From positions 958 through 64,957 of the forward strand of contig FN648637.1 in NCBI GenBank assembly GCA_000310025.1: DNA of 64,000 nt. Direction: 5' to 3'. Positions 24,755 to 35,214 of the stretch are shown here, one piece after another (position 1 is the first letter of the stretch; every line of letters begins with the position of its first letter). The notes beneath the pieces are model-generated. The model was not told the origin of the DNA. It worked only from the letters and a program-made list of their open reading frames with translations, and did no database searches. The position numbers and the translations under genes are program-made. The DNA is from Ectocarpus siliculosus (taxonomy: Eukaryota; Sar; Phaeophyceae; Ectocarpales; Ectocarpaceae).

Positions 24755-25724
24755 TTACTTGAAAATAGAGTGGAGATTTTTTTTCGTTTTCTTTTTTCTT
24801 TCGCACGCTGCACACCTTTGTGTGAAACTGAATACGACAGCCTTTGGGCTGCCCCCGACCGCCAAAATGTTTGACCAACGGAACACGTACTGTCACACTT
24901 AAGCAATGGTCGCGATCGGATGAGTGTGATGAGCAATTCTAGACATACGGTATCTTGAGCAGCGCACGATTACGTACACAGCGCGACAACCAACGGCTAG
25001 TTCTGTAGCCGCTGTACAGCACACACATCAATTGTTGCGTGTGTTCACGACACATCAGTGTGGACCTTATTTCAAGCACATCTCACATGTGTTATTAGGG
25101 TTAGGATGTTCGGTCGCGCGTTGGCGAGTTCACGAGTTTGGGGCTTGGTCTTCGCTGTACAGCACACACATCAATTGTTGCGTGTGTTCACGACACATCA
25201 GTGTGGACCTTATTTCAAGCACATCTCACATGTGTTATTAGGGTTAGGATGTTCGGTCGCGCGTTGGCGAGTTCACGAGTTTGGGGCTTGGTCAATCCGT
25301 GGGGCGTGACAGCCGCGTGTGCACACCAGCACCGAAGCACAGGAGCACAGGATTGGCAACACTGAGAACTGCTGTGTCTCCGCAATGCATTAAACAGCAG
25401 CCAACACCTTCAACACGTCTTGCATACGTGGGCTCCGCAGGAGGTCACCAAACAATTCCAGGATATCGTTAGCCGGCCATTCAACCGGTACGCAAGGCCG
25501 TCAAGCCGTGAAGAATCACACACATGGTTTGCAGCACTGCTGCTGCTGTAGCGGCGAGAACTTGCCTTCCCCTGCTACGTGTCAACAGCAATGCGACACC
25601 GACTTTGGCAATCACGCAATACGCCGTGCCTCACCTTTCCGTTTCAACGCGAACTGCCTACACAGCTACATTTTGCAATCAACTTGCTTCGACGGAGAAC
25701 GCCATACCCAACGTTGACGCACGT
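24755..25724. repeat. Right inverted-repeat arm, inner part
   Basis: It is the inverse of about 22130-22965. It includes a tandem duplication: the block beginning GCTGTACAGCACACACATCA at 25011 recurs at 25154, a period of 143 bp, almost identical, so that duplication is much younger than the arms. Confidence 0.85.
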
Positions 25725-25960
25725 TGTTTGGGGTGTCGGCGCGTGTACTATGTTATCACGCTCGCGGGCTCTTGTCGAGAGCGTGTTGCACAAAGGAGTG
25801 ACTCAAGTTCCTTGCTTATTAGAGAGTTTAACGAGTGACAGACGTGAGCAAGAAGAGGCAAAGCCTGCTGCACCAAGTCTATAGACCCATATCTATCTCA
25901 TCTGCGTAACCCCCTCGGAGATCTCGGAGAATTGTATCCTGCCGAGTACACACACAAACA
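25725..25960 (-). repeat. 3' LTR of the gag-only element
   Basis: TGTTTGGGGTGTCGG opens the repeat and ACACACAAACA closes it (plus-strand reading). It differs from the other LTR mainly by a short indel near 25877-25885, so the insertion is recent. Confidence 0.95.
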
Positions 25961-25974
25961 GCCCCCCTACTCGG
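25961..25974 (-). other. Polypurine tract next to the 3' LTR
   Basis: On the minus strand the bases just before the 3' LTR read CCGAGTAGGGGGGC, a purine run in the position used to prime plus-strand DNA synthesis. Confidence 0.7.
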
Positions 25975-26566
25975 TACGAGATACGATGTACGAGATCCTC
26001 CGTACATATCGCCAGGTAAAACGGCAACAAATCTAAAAACCATTCATCTTTCGTATCCACAAATAAATCATCTCAACTCCCGGATCTATCGAATATTCAA
26101 GTTTCAGGTTACTACTCCTCCTACGACTATGGAACTTCACTAAGAGTCTTAACAAGCACCCCTCTCGAGAAAATGTCGTCACCACATTCTCCAGTAGTCA
26201 AACACGAAGAATTATCCTTGGAAGATTACTCAGCAAAGATCAACATTACATCAGAGCCACGTCATAAAGACTCTGGACGGACAACTCTGGCAAAACGCGT
26301 CAACAAATACCTCGAACAAAACCCTCGCACAAAACTGTGTTTCAACTCATTGACCAATTTGAAATAAGCTTCGGAAGCACATAGGCCTCAACCATGTCTT
26401 ACCAAAATATGTCAAATCCTTCCTCCAATACATCGTTCAGAACAGTCATCAATACCTAGTACATGCGGCACAAATAGACAAACGTTAAAAACCCGGCGTT
26501 CAAAGACGCCAGAGGAAACTTTCGCCAATTATGCCGTTTCTCAAACATCCAGACATGGACTTCTTG

Positions 26567-26960
26567 ACAGCCCCCCTGCTGCATCATCGCCCAAAACATA
26601 AAAATTTTAACAGCCCCCCTGCTGCATCATCTCCCAAAACACAAACGCTAACAGCCCCCCTGCTGATCCGAACAACGAGAAATCAAACGAATATCATGAA
26701 GTTACCCCCGAACTCCGCGGGAAAAACGCGGAATCGCGAATAAACAAGAAATATATTTCTTATCCTAGCAACGAGGAATCAGACAAGTATCATGAAGTTG
26801 CCTCAAACTCCGCAGGTAAACGCGGAATCGCAAACAAACAAGAATTGAGGACGAAGTTGCCTCAAACTCCGCAGGAACGCGGAATCGTAAACAAACAAGA
26901 ATTGAGGACTTCTCCTCATTTTCCGCAGGTAAAACGCGGAAAACGTGAACAAAATGAACA
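26567..26960. repeat. Two nested sets of short tandem repeats before the 3' LTR
   Basis: ACAGCCCCCCTGCTG recurs at 26567, 26610 and 26651 (period ~42). From 26690 to 26955 a longer unit recurs about four times, with the signature CTCCGCAGG...CGCGGAATCGC/TAAACAAACAAGAA and a period of 59 to ~95 bp. 25961-27110 otherwise holds no gene. Confidence 0.85.
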
Positions 26961-27111
26961 ATCAAACCCGAACGTCCGCTAGAACTCTGCTTGTACTGCG
27001 GCAAAGATCATGGCATCTCAGCATCACATTCATCCCCCCCCATGATTTTCGACAGCAGTGCTAGCAGTGACCCAACAACATCAACTGCACGATTCGGCGC
27101 GGTGAAGTCCT

Positions 27112-29337
27112 AGACTATGCAAACCATATCCTTGACAAATGAAAAACGCATGTACCACAGACCATAAACACCACGTTCGTTCGTGAGCATCGCAACGCAA
27201 CAGCCTACGTCGACGCAGTTCTCAAACTCAAGACTTTCAACAAACAAAATGGACCCAGAAAATAGATAGCCAAATACAGATACCATTGTACACGGTCGGA
27301 TGGGCGCCGGGATGCCCCGCACCCGCACCCGCACCCGCAGACAACGCCACGAAGCTGCCGTCGCCGCTGCCGCCGTTGCTGTTGCCGCCTTCGTTGCCAT
27401 TGTCCAACCAACAGCCATCCTCATCGCACGCGTCCTCCGCTTCTTGCGCTGCTGGTGCCGGTGTAGCTGCTGATGTGGGCACTGCGATCGCCCCCGCAGT
27501 TGATACGGCGGGGGGTATCTGGCCGCAGGTCGACGAAACCTCCAGTGCCACCGTTCCTGCAGCTGACGGCGCCCCGGCCGTCCCCCCATCGACGAGTCGG
27601 GGAAAACACCAATACCTGTCGTCGTCCCCGCCGTTGTTTCCGCTGCTGAAGCCACGCCTGCTGACGACACAAGTGGTGGGCCCGGCTGCCCATGCAGTGC
27701 CGGTTTCTTGGCCGCCAATTTCCCCCATTGCCTCCGTATGTCAGCAAGCTCTTCTTTCATGCTTTCGAGTTCATCCGTCGCCGGTGCCACCGCCGGTGGC
27801 ACCACTGATACCGTCGCTTCAACAGCAAGTGCCTGCTCCCCGGCCGTTCCCCCTGCCGCCGCCGCGGGGAAGACTCTGTTGCCGGGGGTCCCCGCTCTCG
27901 CCGCCGTTGCTGCCTCCGATGCCGCCGCTCCAGCCGCGAGTGCCTGCGCCGCGGCCGTTCCCCCCGCCACCGTAGCGGGGAAACCACCACCACCGGTCGC
28001 CCCTCCCACAGCAGTTGCTGTGCCCCAAGCCACCGCTCCATCTGCAAAGGGGAGGAGCGACTCCGGCTGATGCCTGTGACTGTGCCTCCTCCAGCGTCGT
28101 CGCTTCCGCTGCTGGTACGGCATAGTGTCGTTGCCACTCGCGTTGAGACCCTCTCCATCACCGACATGCACGTGCTGTTGCATGCGGCCGGTTGTGCAAC
28201 ACATGCGGCGCCGATGACCATACTCACCGCAGGCAGTGCGGTGGCCTTCAAAGCGTCGTGGCGCATTGCAGTCGCCGAGTGAGTGTCCATGCCTCCCGCA
28301 CCTCACGCACTGATGAACGGCACCCATCGGAGCGCCTGGCGGCGGAGCTGACTCCTCTTGCGGGTACACGGCGTTGCGCCCACAGTCATAGAGCCCCCCA
28401 GACCCCCACGTCGGGAAATTAGGAGGTGGGTGGTGTACAGGTGGTGGTTGTGGATGAACCCACTGTTGTTGCTGCTGCTGCTGCTGCCGCCGCCGTTGTT
28501 TCCCCTTCTGACCGCCGCCGCCATGACCGCACCCCAAACTACCGATCGCCTGCGATTTGCCCAATTCCTTGATCTCGACGTTGTTAGCGTATGCCGTGCG
28601 AACAACTTTTTCCACTTTCGCTCGGGGAATGGTGGGGTCGGCCAGGATAGACTTGCGTTCGACATCGTACTCGGGCGAAAGCTGGCGAACAATGATGTGG
28701 ACGATTTCCCGCTCGGATTGACAGCTCGCATGATGTTGACGATGCCATCAACTCTGGCAAAGAAAAGCTTCGGGTTCTCGCCAGGGGACATCTCAACTGC
28801 CTCCAACCGTCGCACAAGCAATGTCTTCTCGGCGTCGAAAGTAGGCAAAACCCATTTGCGGATCACCCTCCACGCCTCAGGGACGCAGTCGCAAGCAGCC
28901 AACCGTTCTTCAATGTCGGTGCCGCAGGTTGCTTCCAACAGATATCCCCACGCCCGCTTGTGTGCCGTAACGAGCGCCGCACCATGAACCCGGTTCAGAT
29001 ATATGCAATCCAAACAGCTGACAGGAACATAGCCAGTGGGATATGTGTCTTCAAGCGTCTGCTCCAAACCCTCGCTAGCCAGGAAAATCCGCAGTCTCCG
29101 CAGCCAGTTCACGGCCTTCGCCGAATCTTTCGGGATTTTGGGCGGTATGCGACTGCTGCTGTAGCCGCTCAACGCACAATTTCCGTCATTCATCATGCTC
29201 ACCCGTTGTATACCGAGACCAGCTCCACCAGCTGCCCAGGTAGACGTTCTCCCGGCAGCCATTACTCTTGCCAGTGCATCATTCTTCTCCGATAGATGCC
29301 CATATTCCCTCTCCGTCATGTCCTTCTCCCTCGACAT
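27112..29337 (-). pseudogene. gag: Gag polyprotein of the non-autonomous LTR element, one frameshift
   Basis: From an ATG at 29337 the minus strand encodes a helical Gag: NWLRRLRIFLASEGLEQ early, then FFARVDGIVNIMRAV. At about 28717-28725 the phase changes. In the next phase the sequence runs on with EREIVHIIVRQLSPEYDVERK and then PTIPRAKVEKVVRTAY, so one indel breaks the gene. Downstream come a poly-Gln run, a Pro/His-rich tract and a zinc knuckle CVRCGRHGHSLGDC (C-x2-C-x4-H-x4-C). A second, imperfect knuckle has lost its first Cys (CGEYGHRRRMC). The C-terminal ~300 residues are Ala/Gly-rich and low in complexity. No pol follows. Confidence 0.85.
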
Positions 29338-29649
29338 CTCTTCTCTTCCTCCGCCAAATTACGCCGCAAAAAAATAAATAAAACGCGGCACAATGTGTCT
29401 CCTACTTGCTGTATTGTTTTGTAGCTGGATCTCCTTGACGCGCGCTGGCAATAACCGCCCGGCTGCTGCTGCCCTTGTGTTCCAAATGCTTTCACTGGAT
29501 CTCCTTGGCACGCGCAGGCAAAAACCGCCCTGCAGCTGCTGCCCTTGTATTCCAAACCCTGTTCCCTGGATCTCCTTGACGAGCGCGAGCAAAAACCGCC
29601 CTGCTGCTGTCCTTGTATTCCGGTTCCTACCTCCCGAACCTTTCCCTAC

Positions 29650-29668
29650 CGACGTCAGCTGACTCCAC
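29650..29668 (-). other. Candidate primer-binding site
   Basis: On the minus strand, 7-8 nt after the 5' LTR, the sequence reads TGGAGTCAGCTGACGTCGG. It starts with TGG, as expected for pairing with a tRNA 3' CCA. The tRNA was not identified. Confidence 0.4.
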
Positions 29669-29675
29669 GATATCG

Positions 29676-29916
29676 TGTTTGGGGTGTCGGCGCGTGTACT
29701 ATGTTATCACGCTCGCGGGCTCTTGTCGAGAGCGTGTTGCACAAAGGAGTGACTCAAGTTCCTTGCTTATTAGAGAGTTTAACGAGTGACAGACGTGAGC
29801 AAGAAGAGGCAAAGCCTGCTGCACCAAGTCTGTCTATCATACCCATATCTATCTCATCTGCGTAACCCCCTCGGAGATCTCGGAGAATTGTATCCTGCCG
29901 AGTACACACACAAACA
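29676..29916 (-). repeat. 5' LTR of the gag-only element
   Basis: Same ends as the 3' LTR. It carries a few extra bases (TGTCTATCATAC against TATAGAC) near 29830-29842. Confidence 0.95.
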
Positions 29917-30362
29917 CACGTTTACTCTCTGCCGGTGTGCTGTACTCAAGCCGCTTGGTCAGCGGACCCGTGCAGATTGTTTCACGAATTTTCTTCACAC
30001 GGAACCAACGGAACCGCAAAAATGGTGTCGTGGTCATTGCTATAGCTTGTCTAACCGCCGTACGAACGATAGGAAATATGTTGTTAAATGACGCCAAGCC
30101 ACGCAAGCTTCAATTCAAACTCTAGACAGTGTATATTGGTTGCCGCGTGTCACCTTTACTTTCATCGCCACTCACCAGGGCGTTAGCGTCAAGCGAACCC
30201 AGTTTCCGAAAAGGCTGTTGTTCTCGGTATGATGACTGTTCACCGTATCCAAGGGCATACGGTCCGGATGCATACATACTTGTTTCGATTTGACGTTGGA
30301 TCCCTTTGCTGATGGCCGTTCGTATTTTGGAACTCGCGCGTATGGAAGTAAGTCTGAAGACA
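29917..30362. repeat. Right inverted-repeat arm, outer part
   Basis: It continues the right arm after the LTR element. It is the inverse of 21690-22130, ending near GTAAGTCTGAAGAC. Confidence 0.85.
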
Positions 30363-30385
30363 TGGGTATTTGAACTAAGATAGAA

Positions 30386-31527
30386 CTAGGGTTTAGTATT
30401 GCCCCCCCACCCCCAAATGGCCAGGGCGGCCGTCACGAGACGGATGGCGGTGAGGGTTCGGGAGGACACGAAGCATAAGAAGAAGGAAGACGACCGTCTA
30501 TACTGGAGGTGGTGCAATAGAAAGTATATCGATGTAAACGAAAGAGCCGAATATCATGTTATCTATATACTCACAGGATGATCGTCGTGACGTGATACAT
30601 TTCTTGTTATTAGTATGAAAAAAAAAAAAAGGCTCGATTTTTGTTTTTCTGCAGCAGTATGGACCAGACGCCGACTGTACAGAGAAGTCGTACGAGTGTC
30701 GACTTAGTTGTGCTGTTACAGCATCTTCCACGCACTTCTGCCAGTGCTGGTTTGTTGATTGGAGTCTTGTAGGTCGAGGTACGGCAGTGGGATTCTCGGG
30801 TTGTGGAGGCAAAAGTGAACCAGAGCAAAAAATTGCATGCATAGCTCGATTACTGCTGTGTTTTTGCTACAGCACTATGGACTAGACGCCGAACGACGTC
30901 CGCGTACTATGGCAACGACCTAACTGGATGGGATACTTCCTGCCACGGCGAACCATAGTACAATGCGATGCAATAATCTGTTCGTGTGTCGTGCGGCTGC
31001 CACATGTGTCGACGACAGGTACACGTAGAGCTCTCGCCATGTTGTCGTCACCGCGCAGGAGGACCCGTCGGAGATCTTCCACATGGTGCTACAACGACAG
31101 CAGTACTGTACATAGATGTCGTAGGAAAGTGGAGTTGTGCTGTCACGGCATCTTCCACGTACTCTCCTACCGGTGCTTGCGTCGATTGGAGTCTTGTAGG
31201 CCGAAATACAAGAAGAGTGGGTTGGGTTCCCGGGTTGTGGAAGCAAACCTGCCTGCAACAACGGAGAAGGCGGTGTTTTATTTACTACAGTATCCCGTTC
31301 AACGTTTTTTTTTTGCGATATGTGGTTGCATATTGTACCATTTCTTTGCCACTGCCGAAAAAGACCGCTGGATCTTTACGCAGTCCATCTTTCGCATTTA
31401 TCACTTTACATCGAACGACGCAGGACGTGTCTACCATCATCATTGTTGTCGTTGTTGTTGTTGTTGTTGTCTTCCCATTAAAAACCGTTCCGATCTCTCT
31501 CTACCCAATACCTTCATATGTCCGTAC
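30386..31527. mobile_element. Family E element, copy E0 (5' part)
   Basis: It starts CTAGGGTTTAGTATTGCCCCCCC, the same terminus as the other family E copies, 24 bp beyond the long-TIR element. From 30556 it matches the family body: ATACTCACAGGATG, GACCAGACGCCGACTGTACA, GATTGGAGTCTTGTAGG twice, and GATCTCTCTCTACCCA. Homology stops at about 31527, and no 3' terminus is found, so the copy is truncated. Frames inside are chance. Confidence 0.85.
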
Positions 31528-32047
31528 TGTTCCAACACTTGACGCGGTCGATTCCCGTGGTCACAGGCTAGCTTACCCTTAAAAGGTACGCTCAAACAAA
31601 CTGGCCCCGAGGTGTCCGCAAGTCAATAGAAGTCAACGATAGATATTCTGGAGTCCTCCGCTCCCTCTGCGCGCTATGCGAGGTAACAACTGAGACTAAA
31701 AGTCAGCATCACGGGCCAGAGAGAAAGAGGTAAACCCCCTTGGTTCAAGCTTGGTGCTTCACACGCAAGCCGAGACAAGGCCATCTGACACAGAAAAAGA
31801 GAGAAAATAGAGACAAAGATACAAAAATAAAAGGAAACAGGAAGAAAAGAGAAAAGAAAACGAAAAAGAAAAAGAGCGAGGACAAAAAGAGACCAGGCCG
31901 AAAATAACAACAAATAAGAGACAGAATAAGGCACACGGTGGAGAGACCACTAACGAACGAACAAGCAAACACGCAAAAAAACATGGCCACCACCCAGCGA
32001 TACACGGTGATGGTACACTAGGGGGGGGTTGGTGCAATGGTGCAGCG
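31528..32047. other. Noncoding stretch with purine-rich tract
   Basis: 31790-31900 is almost pure A/G on the plus strand. It begins TGTTCC directly at the end of family E homology, so it could be the 5' LTR edge of gypsy element 2. No matching repeat was found to prove it. Confidence 0.4.
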
Positions 32048-32986
32048 ATGACGCCGCGGGCGTTTATCTCATTCGTGCGTGCGGACGGAGTTATCACTCT
32101 ATCTAGTTCAACGCCGAACATCGGCTTGGGTGGGCTTAACATTGACGATCAACGAGACGCGTTGGCAAACGCGCCTTGGACGGAGGATGACTTTGGGGAC
32201 TTCCGCCGTTTTGGGCCACAACTGGTCCTGCCGGCTCCGTCGCCCTCCTCCGTAGTTGACTCGTCGAATTTTTCGCCTACTGGTGTTTTCGCTGGCGTTT
32301 GCGATGCAGCCCCCGAGAGTCCTGTGCCCGATGGACCTCCTCCGGCTTCCGTTTCTGGGGAGCCAGACCCCGCTCCCTCGTCCACCGTCGGAACCTCCTC
32401 AGCTGCCCTGTCGCTTTCGCGTAGCCCTTTGATTTTTTTTCGTACTCGGGCGAGAACGAATTCGGCCTCGGGCATGGCTCACAGCCGTCCCAATTATTTT
32501 CCGAAACAACCACGGGCCGTTGTGGTGCCCAGAACGCCGCGGCCTCCTCGAACACCGGCCTGGTCGAGCGGTGCCGCGCGGTCTACGAGAGCCGTGGGTA
32601 GCCCTACTTCTGGCCCGCTGCCTTCTTCGGCGCCGGCTGAGTTGCCGCCGCCGCAGCAGCCCGCGGCGCCCACGCCGCCAGTGTTGTCGCCCGCGGGTAC
32701 TAGCCCTGCGGCTCCCGTGGTGCCGCCCACGGCCGCTGAGGAAGTTCACCTCCGCGACTGTGTGCATACATTTTCGCATGCCGATTGGGCCCGAGAACAG
32801 CTGTCGAAAGAGAGTGTGTGGTGGCTATACATTTTTTGTCTTTGGAATTCCCGGCCGTTTTGCCCGATAAATTCTGGGATTGCTTGCCCTGTGCGCGAAG
32901 AAGGCCGGCGTTGTCTGATGTTGTCACCCTCGCGTCTAAAACATGTCTGCACACCTACAGACGATGGTACGCGATTGATGGTGTGA
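32048..32986 (+). pseudogene. Pro-rich pre-integrase linker, gypsy element 2
   Basis: It is a 312-codon frame. Residues ~60-230 are Pro/Ser/Ala-rich and disordered. The last ~70 residues (EEVHLRDCVHTFSH... HVCTP) look like the globular region before the integrase zinc finger in gypsy elements. It opens into the integrase region after a phase change. The RNase H that should precede it was not found. Confidence 0.5.
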
Positions 32987-33064
32987 ACGTCTGCCCCACT
33001 GCCTCTCGGTAGTTCGGGTGGGCGTATCACTCGCCTCCCGCCTTCGAAGACTCCACGCATATAC

Positions 33065-34030
33065 GTGCCTATGCTGTTGCGACCTTGGGTCCTACAAGCA
33101 TGTCACGCCACCGCGTCTTTCCACCTGGGCACCGCTCGGACTTTACGTAGGTTGGAGCGATTTTTCTGGTGGATTGGGATGGACTTGTCCGTTCGTTGGT
33201 GGCTTCGGCACTGTTTATTTGCCAAGCGCGCAAGACTTCCCGGCAAACGTATCGCTGGCCTACGCTCACTCTGTCCCTCCCGAATGGGCCGGGTATTGTA
33301 GTGAGCGTCGATTTTTTTGGGCCATTGCCGGTCACGTCCCGTGGGAATGCATATATACTTTTGTTTACGGACCGTTTCAGTCGACGGGCGGATATGTACG
33401 CCACTACCAAGGCGGAATTTACCGCTAAGGGAACGGCTAACATTTTCGTCAACCGCTACATGGCGTTGTGGGGTTGTCCGGTGAGTCTTCTTTCGGATAA
33501 CGGTATGCAATTTTGTTCCAAGTTGTCCATGGCTATTTACGATGAAGATCAAGAAAGTCACCACCAGTTCCTACCACCCCCAAACTAACGGTGGGGCCGA
33601 GCGTGTTAACCACACCATTGCTCAAATGCTTGCTGTTGTGGTCAAGGAGCGTCAGGACGATTGGGACGTCCATCTTCCCCATGTCGAGTTTACATACAAC
33701 AACTCGGTAAACACCGCCACAGGTTTGGCGCCAAATGAAGTGCATGTTGGACGGTTGCCCCGTCTCCCAATTCCTGTTTTGGGCCACCCTAGCGTGGGTG
33801 GCCATCAAAGTTGGGATCGAGACCAGCTCGTTTTCTGCAATCTTGCGGTGGAACGCCAGAGACGAGCTTACGCGTTGGTGCGGGAACATAGTGCGATTAC
33901 GGTGTCGCGTGTCGAACGTCGGAACTCTTCGCTGTTGGACGGTCTGCGTCAAATCCCGAAGTACGAAGTTGGTGGTTGGGCTTGGGTCTACAACTCCGCC
34001 GCTGTTATGCCGGTCGCCGCGGTGGTCTAG
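33065..34030 (+). pseudogene. int: Integrase, gypsy element 2, frameshifted
   Basis: The zinc-finger histidines fall near 33100-33125 (CHATASFHLGT) and the cysteines near 33210-33235 (HCLF in one phase, ICQARKT in the next). The catalytic core follows: VSVDFFGPL near 33306, LLSDNGMQF near 33496, then in another phase HPQTNGGAERVNH near 33580. The frame continues to 34030, where the SINE starts and a TAG ends it. All three catalytic acidic residues are present across the two phases. Confidence 0.88.
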
Positions 34031-34326
34031 TTGGTATCCTCGAAACCTTCTAGAGATCAGATCAGGGGTTCGAATCCCGGCGTAAGCGAGCTTTTCTTGC
34101 AAAGTGAGTTTTTCTCTCGCTTCCGCTTCTGGCCTAGTGGATAGGGCTAGTTCGTGTGTACACAGAGGGAAGAGAGTGCTGAACTCTTCTCGCATTAAAA
34201 ATCGAAGGCAAAGTACCGCAGGAGGGGAAGGTAGAGAGGGGCTCTTCTGTGTGACCACGGGTTGGAGTAAACGGCACTATTAGTGCTGTGAGAGCTGATT
34301 TGAAGTGAAGACAAAAAAAAAAAAAA
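34016..34326 (+). mobile_element. tRNA-derived SINE inserted in gypsy 2 pol
   Basis: TGGTCTAGTTGG at 34023-34034 fits a pol III A box and GGTTCGAATCC at 34067-34077 is a perfect B box, 44 bp apart as in tRNA genes. The cloverleaf does not close: the acceptor halves do not pair and the anticodon arm is unclear, so it is tRNA-derived, not a tRNA gene. A second A-box-like TGGCCTAGTGG lies at 34130-34140. The element ends with GCTGATTTGAAGTGAAGA and a poly-A run at 34313-34326, after which the pol frame resumes. The same tail occurs at 21024-21056. Confidence 0.82.
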
Positions 34327-35214
34327 TCGGCAGGGTGTGCGGAAACACACCGATGAGTTGGTGCTTGAAGCGAAGCTTTCGCTCAACTATACCGGACCGT
34401 ATAAGATCCTTGCTGTTGGCCTGGCGAAAGCGGAGGATTCACCGGATGGAAACCTGTGGAGTGCAAACTTCTCTACTTGGACCTGCCGTCAGACATGCTG
34501 GGACCACAATCTCGCAACCGTGTCTCAGTCTTGCGGTGCAAACCGTGTACCAACCCATACAACACGGATGACCTGCCTAAGTATATGCCGGCCAATCGGT
34601 CGAAATATGTTTTGCACTCGTATAGTGACAAGTCTCCCCCGTATTATTTGACTGCTGATGATATTTTAGCGGAGTCTAGTCGTCTGGATGTTGAGAATAT
34701 TTCAGGACACCAAATTGTTCGTGGACGCGGTGGTGTGGCAGCCGTCTTGTACCTGACTCATTGGATGGGTTTGTTGACACCGTCGTGGCAAAGGGAGTCT
34801 TATTTGCAGGAATACAGAAAACACATTCTGCTTTACTGGTCTGGTAACGCTAGTCAGCGCGTACAAGCAAACCGAGCTTATCGTAATGCTTGGATAGCTT
34901 CGGCCGCCCGAGAACTTGCTCGGAATCAGGCCGAACGTTTCATTGTTCCCGGGTACGAGTTGGTTTCGCGTGACACTTGGTTGGCTCGCTTCTCTGTTTC
35001 TGCTTTGCCTGTCGGAGCCCACATTTGGTACCAAGCTTTGGATGGACTTTGGTGGCTTGGGCAGAGTAGTACTTTCGTAACAGGCCAGTATATTGTTCGA
35101 TTTTTGGACACCCCCGGCCCTCCACAGCTTTCTCTCCCGGAGTGTAATTACTCCACGGTTTTGGATGCTCCTTGGGTTCTTGGTGCTTGCAAAAACACCG
35201 TAGTCGTGGTTTGA
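34327..35214 (+). pseudogene. Integrase C-terminus with chromodomain-like and Tudor-like segments, gypsy 2
   Basis: Coding resumes right after the SINE poly-A (KHTDELVLEAKLSL, then YTGPYKILAVG, the gypsy GPY/F motif) and shifts phase near 34450. From 34740 to 34830 the sequence YLTHWMGLLTPSWQRESYL resembles a chromodomain, which steers integration to modified histones. From about 35000 to 35110, WYQALDGLWWLG and YIVRFLDTPGP suggest a Tudor/SH3-like barrel. I recall this tail from stramenopile gypsy elements but could not check. The stop at 35212 looks genuine. Confidence 0.75.

Larger units (their letters stand above)
25725..29916 (-). mobile_element. Gag-only LTR retrotransposon with CACGT target duplication
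   Basis: Two near-identical direct repeats bound a 4.2-kb unit: 25725-25960 (236 bp) and 29676-29916 (241 bp). Both start TGTTTG and end CAAACA, a canonical TG...CA terminus. CACGT flanks the unit on both sides (25720-25724 and 29917-29921). Coding and PPT/PBS positions make it minus-strand. It encodes Gag but no protease, RT or integrase, so it is non-autonomous (LARD- or TR-GAG-like). It sits inside the right arm of the long-TIR element, whose sequence resumes exactly after it. Confidence 0.95.
21690..30362. mobile_element. Large element with ~1.27-kb terminal inverted repeats, split by an LTR element
   Basis: The left arm 21690-22965 returns inverted as 24755-25724 plus 29917-30362. The gap between those two pieces is the LTR retrotransposon at 25725-29916. 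After removing it and a 143-bp tandem duplication, both arms are about 1.27 kb. Landmarks shared inverted are AAAGGGATCCAACGTCA[CA]ATCGAAACAAG (outer), CTAACGCCCTGGTGAGTG, GGCTTGGCGTC, GTGAAGAAAATTC, GTTCGGTCGCGCGTTGGCGAG, and CCACTCTATTTTCAAG (inner limit). Identity looks like 70-80 percent. The 1.8-kb centre encodes no transposase I can recognise, and no target duplication was found. Confidence 0.88.
32048..35214 (+). mobile_element. Ty3/gypsy retrotransposon 2, 3' half, split by a SINE
   Basis: Only the part of pol after RNase H is present: a Pro-rich linker, integrase zinc finger and core, then a chromodomain-like and a Tudor-like segment. The phase changes near 33160 and 33590. A tRNA-derived SINE interrupts the frame at about 34016-34326. 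Gag, protease and RT are absent. The sequence is clearly a different family from gypsy element 1. Confidence 0.88.

Noticed and set aside
27286-27975. 229-codon plus frame
   Set aside because: It is antisense to the Ala/Gly-rich end of the LTR-element Gag.
31674-32142. Hydrophobic minus-strand frames (Phe/Leu/Ser runs) as membrane proteins
   Set aside because: They are translations of an A/G-rich tract. The composition alone gives the hydrophobic residues.
34016-34090. Functional tRNA gene
   Set aside because: A and B boxes are good, but acceptor and anticodon stems do not pair, and a SINE tail and poly-A follow.
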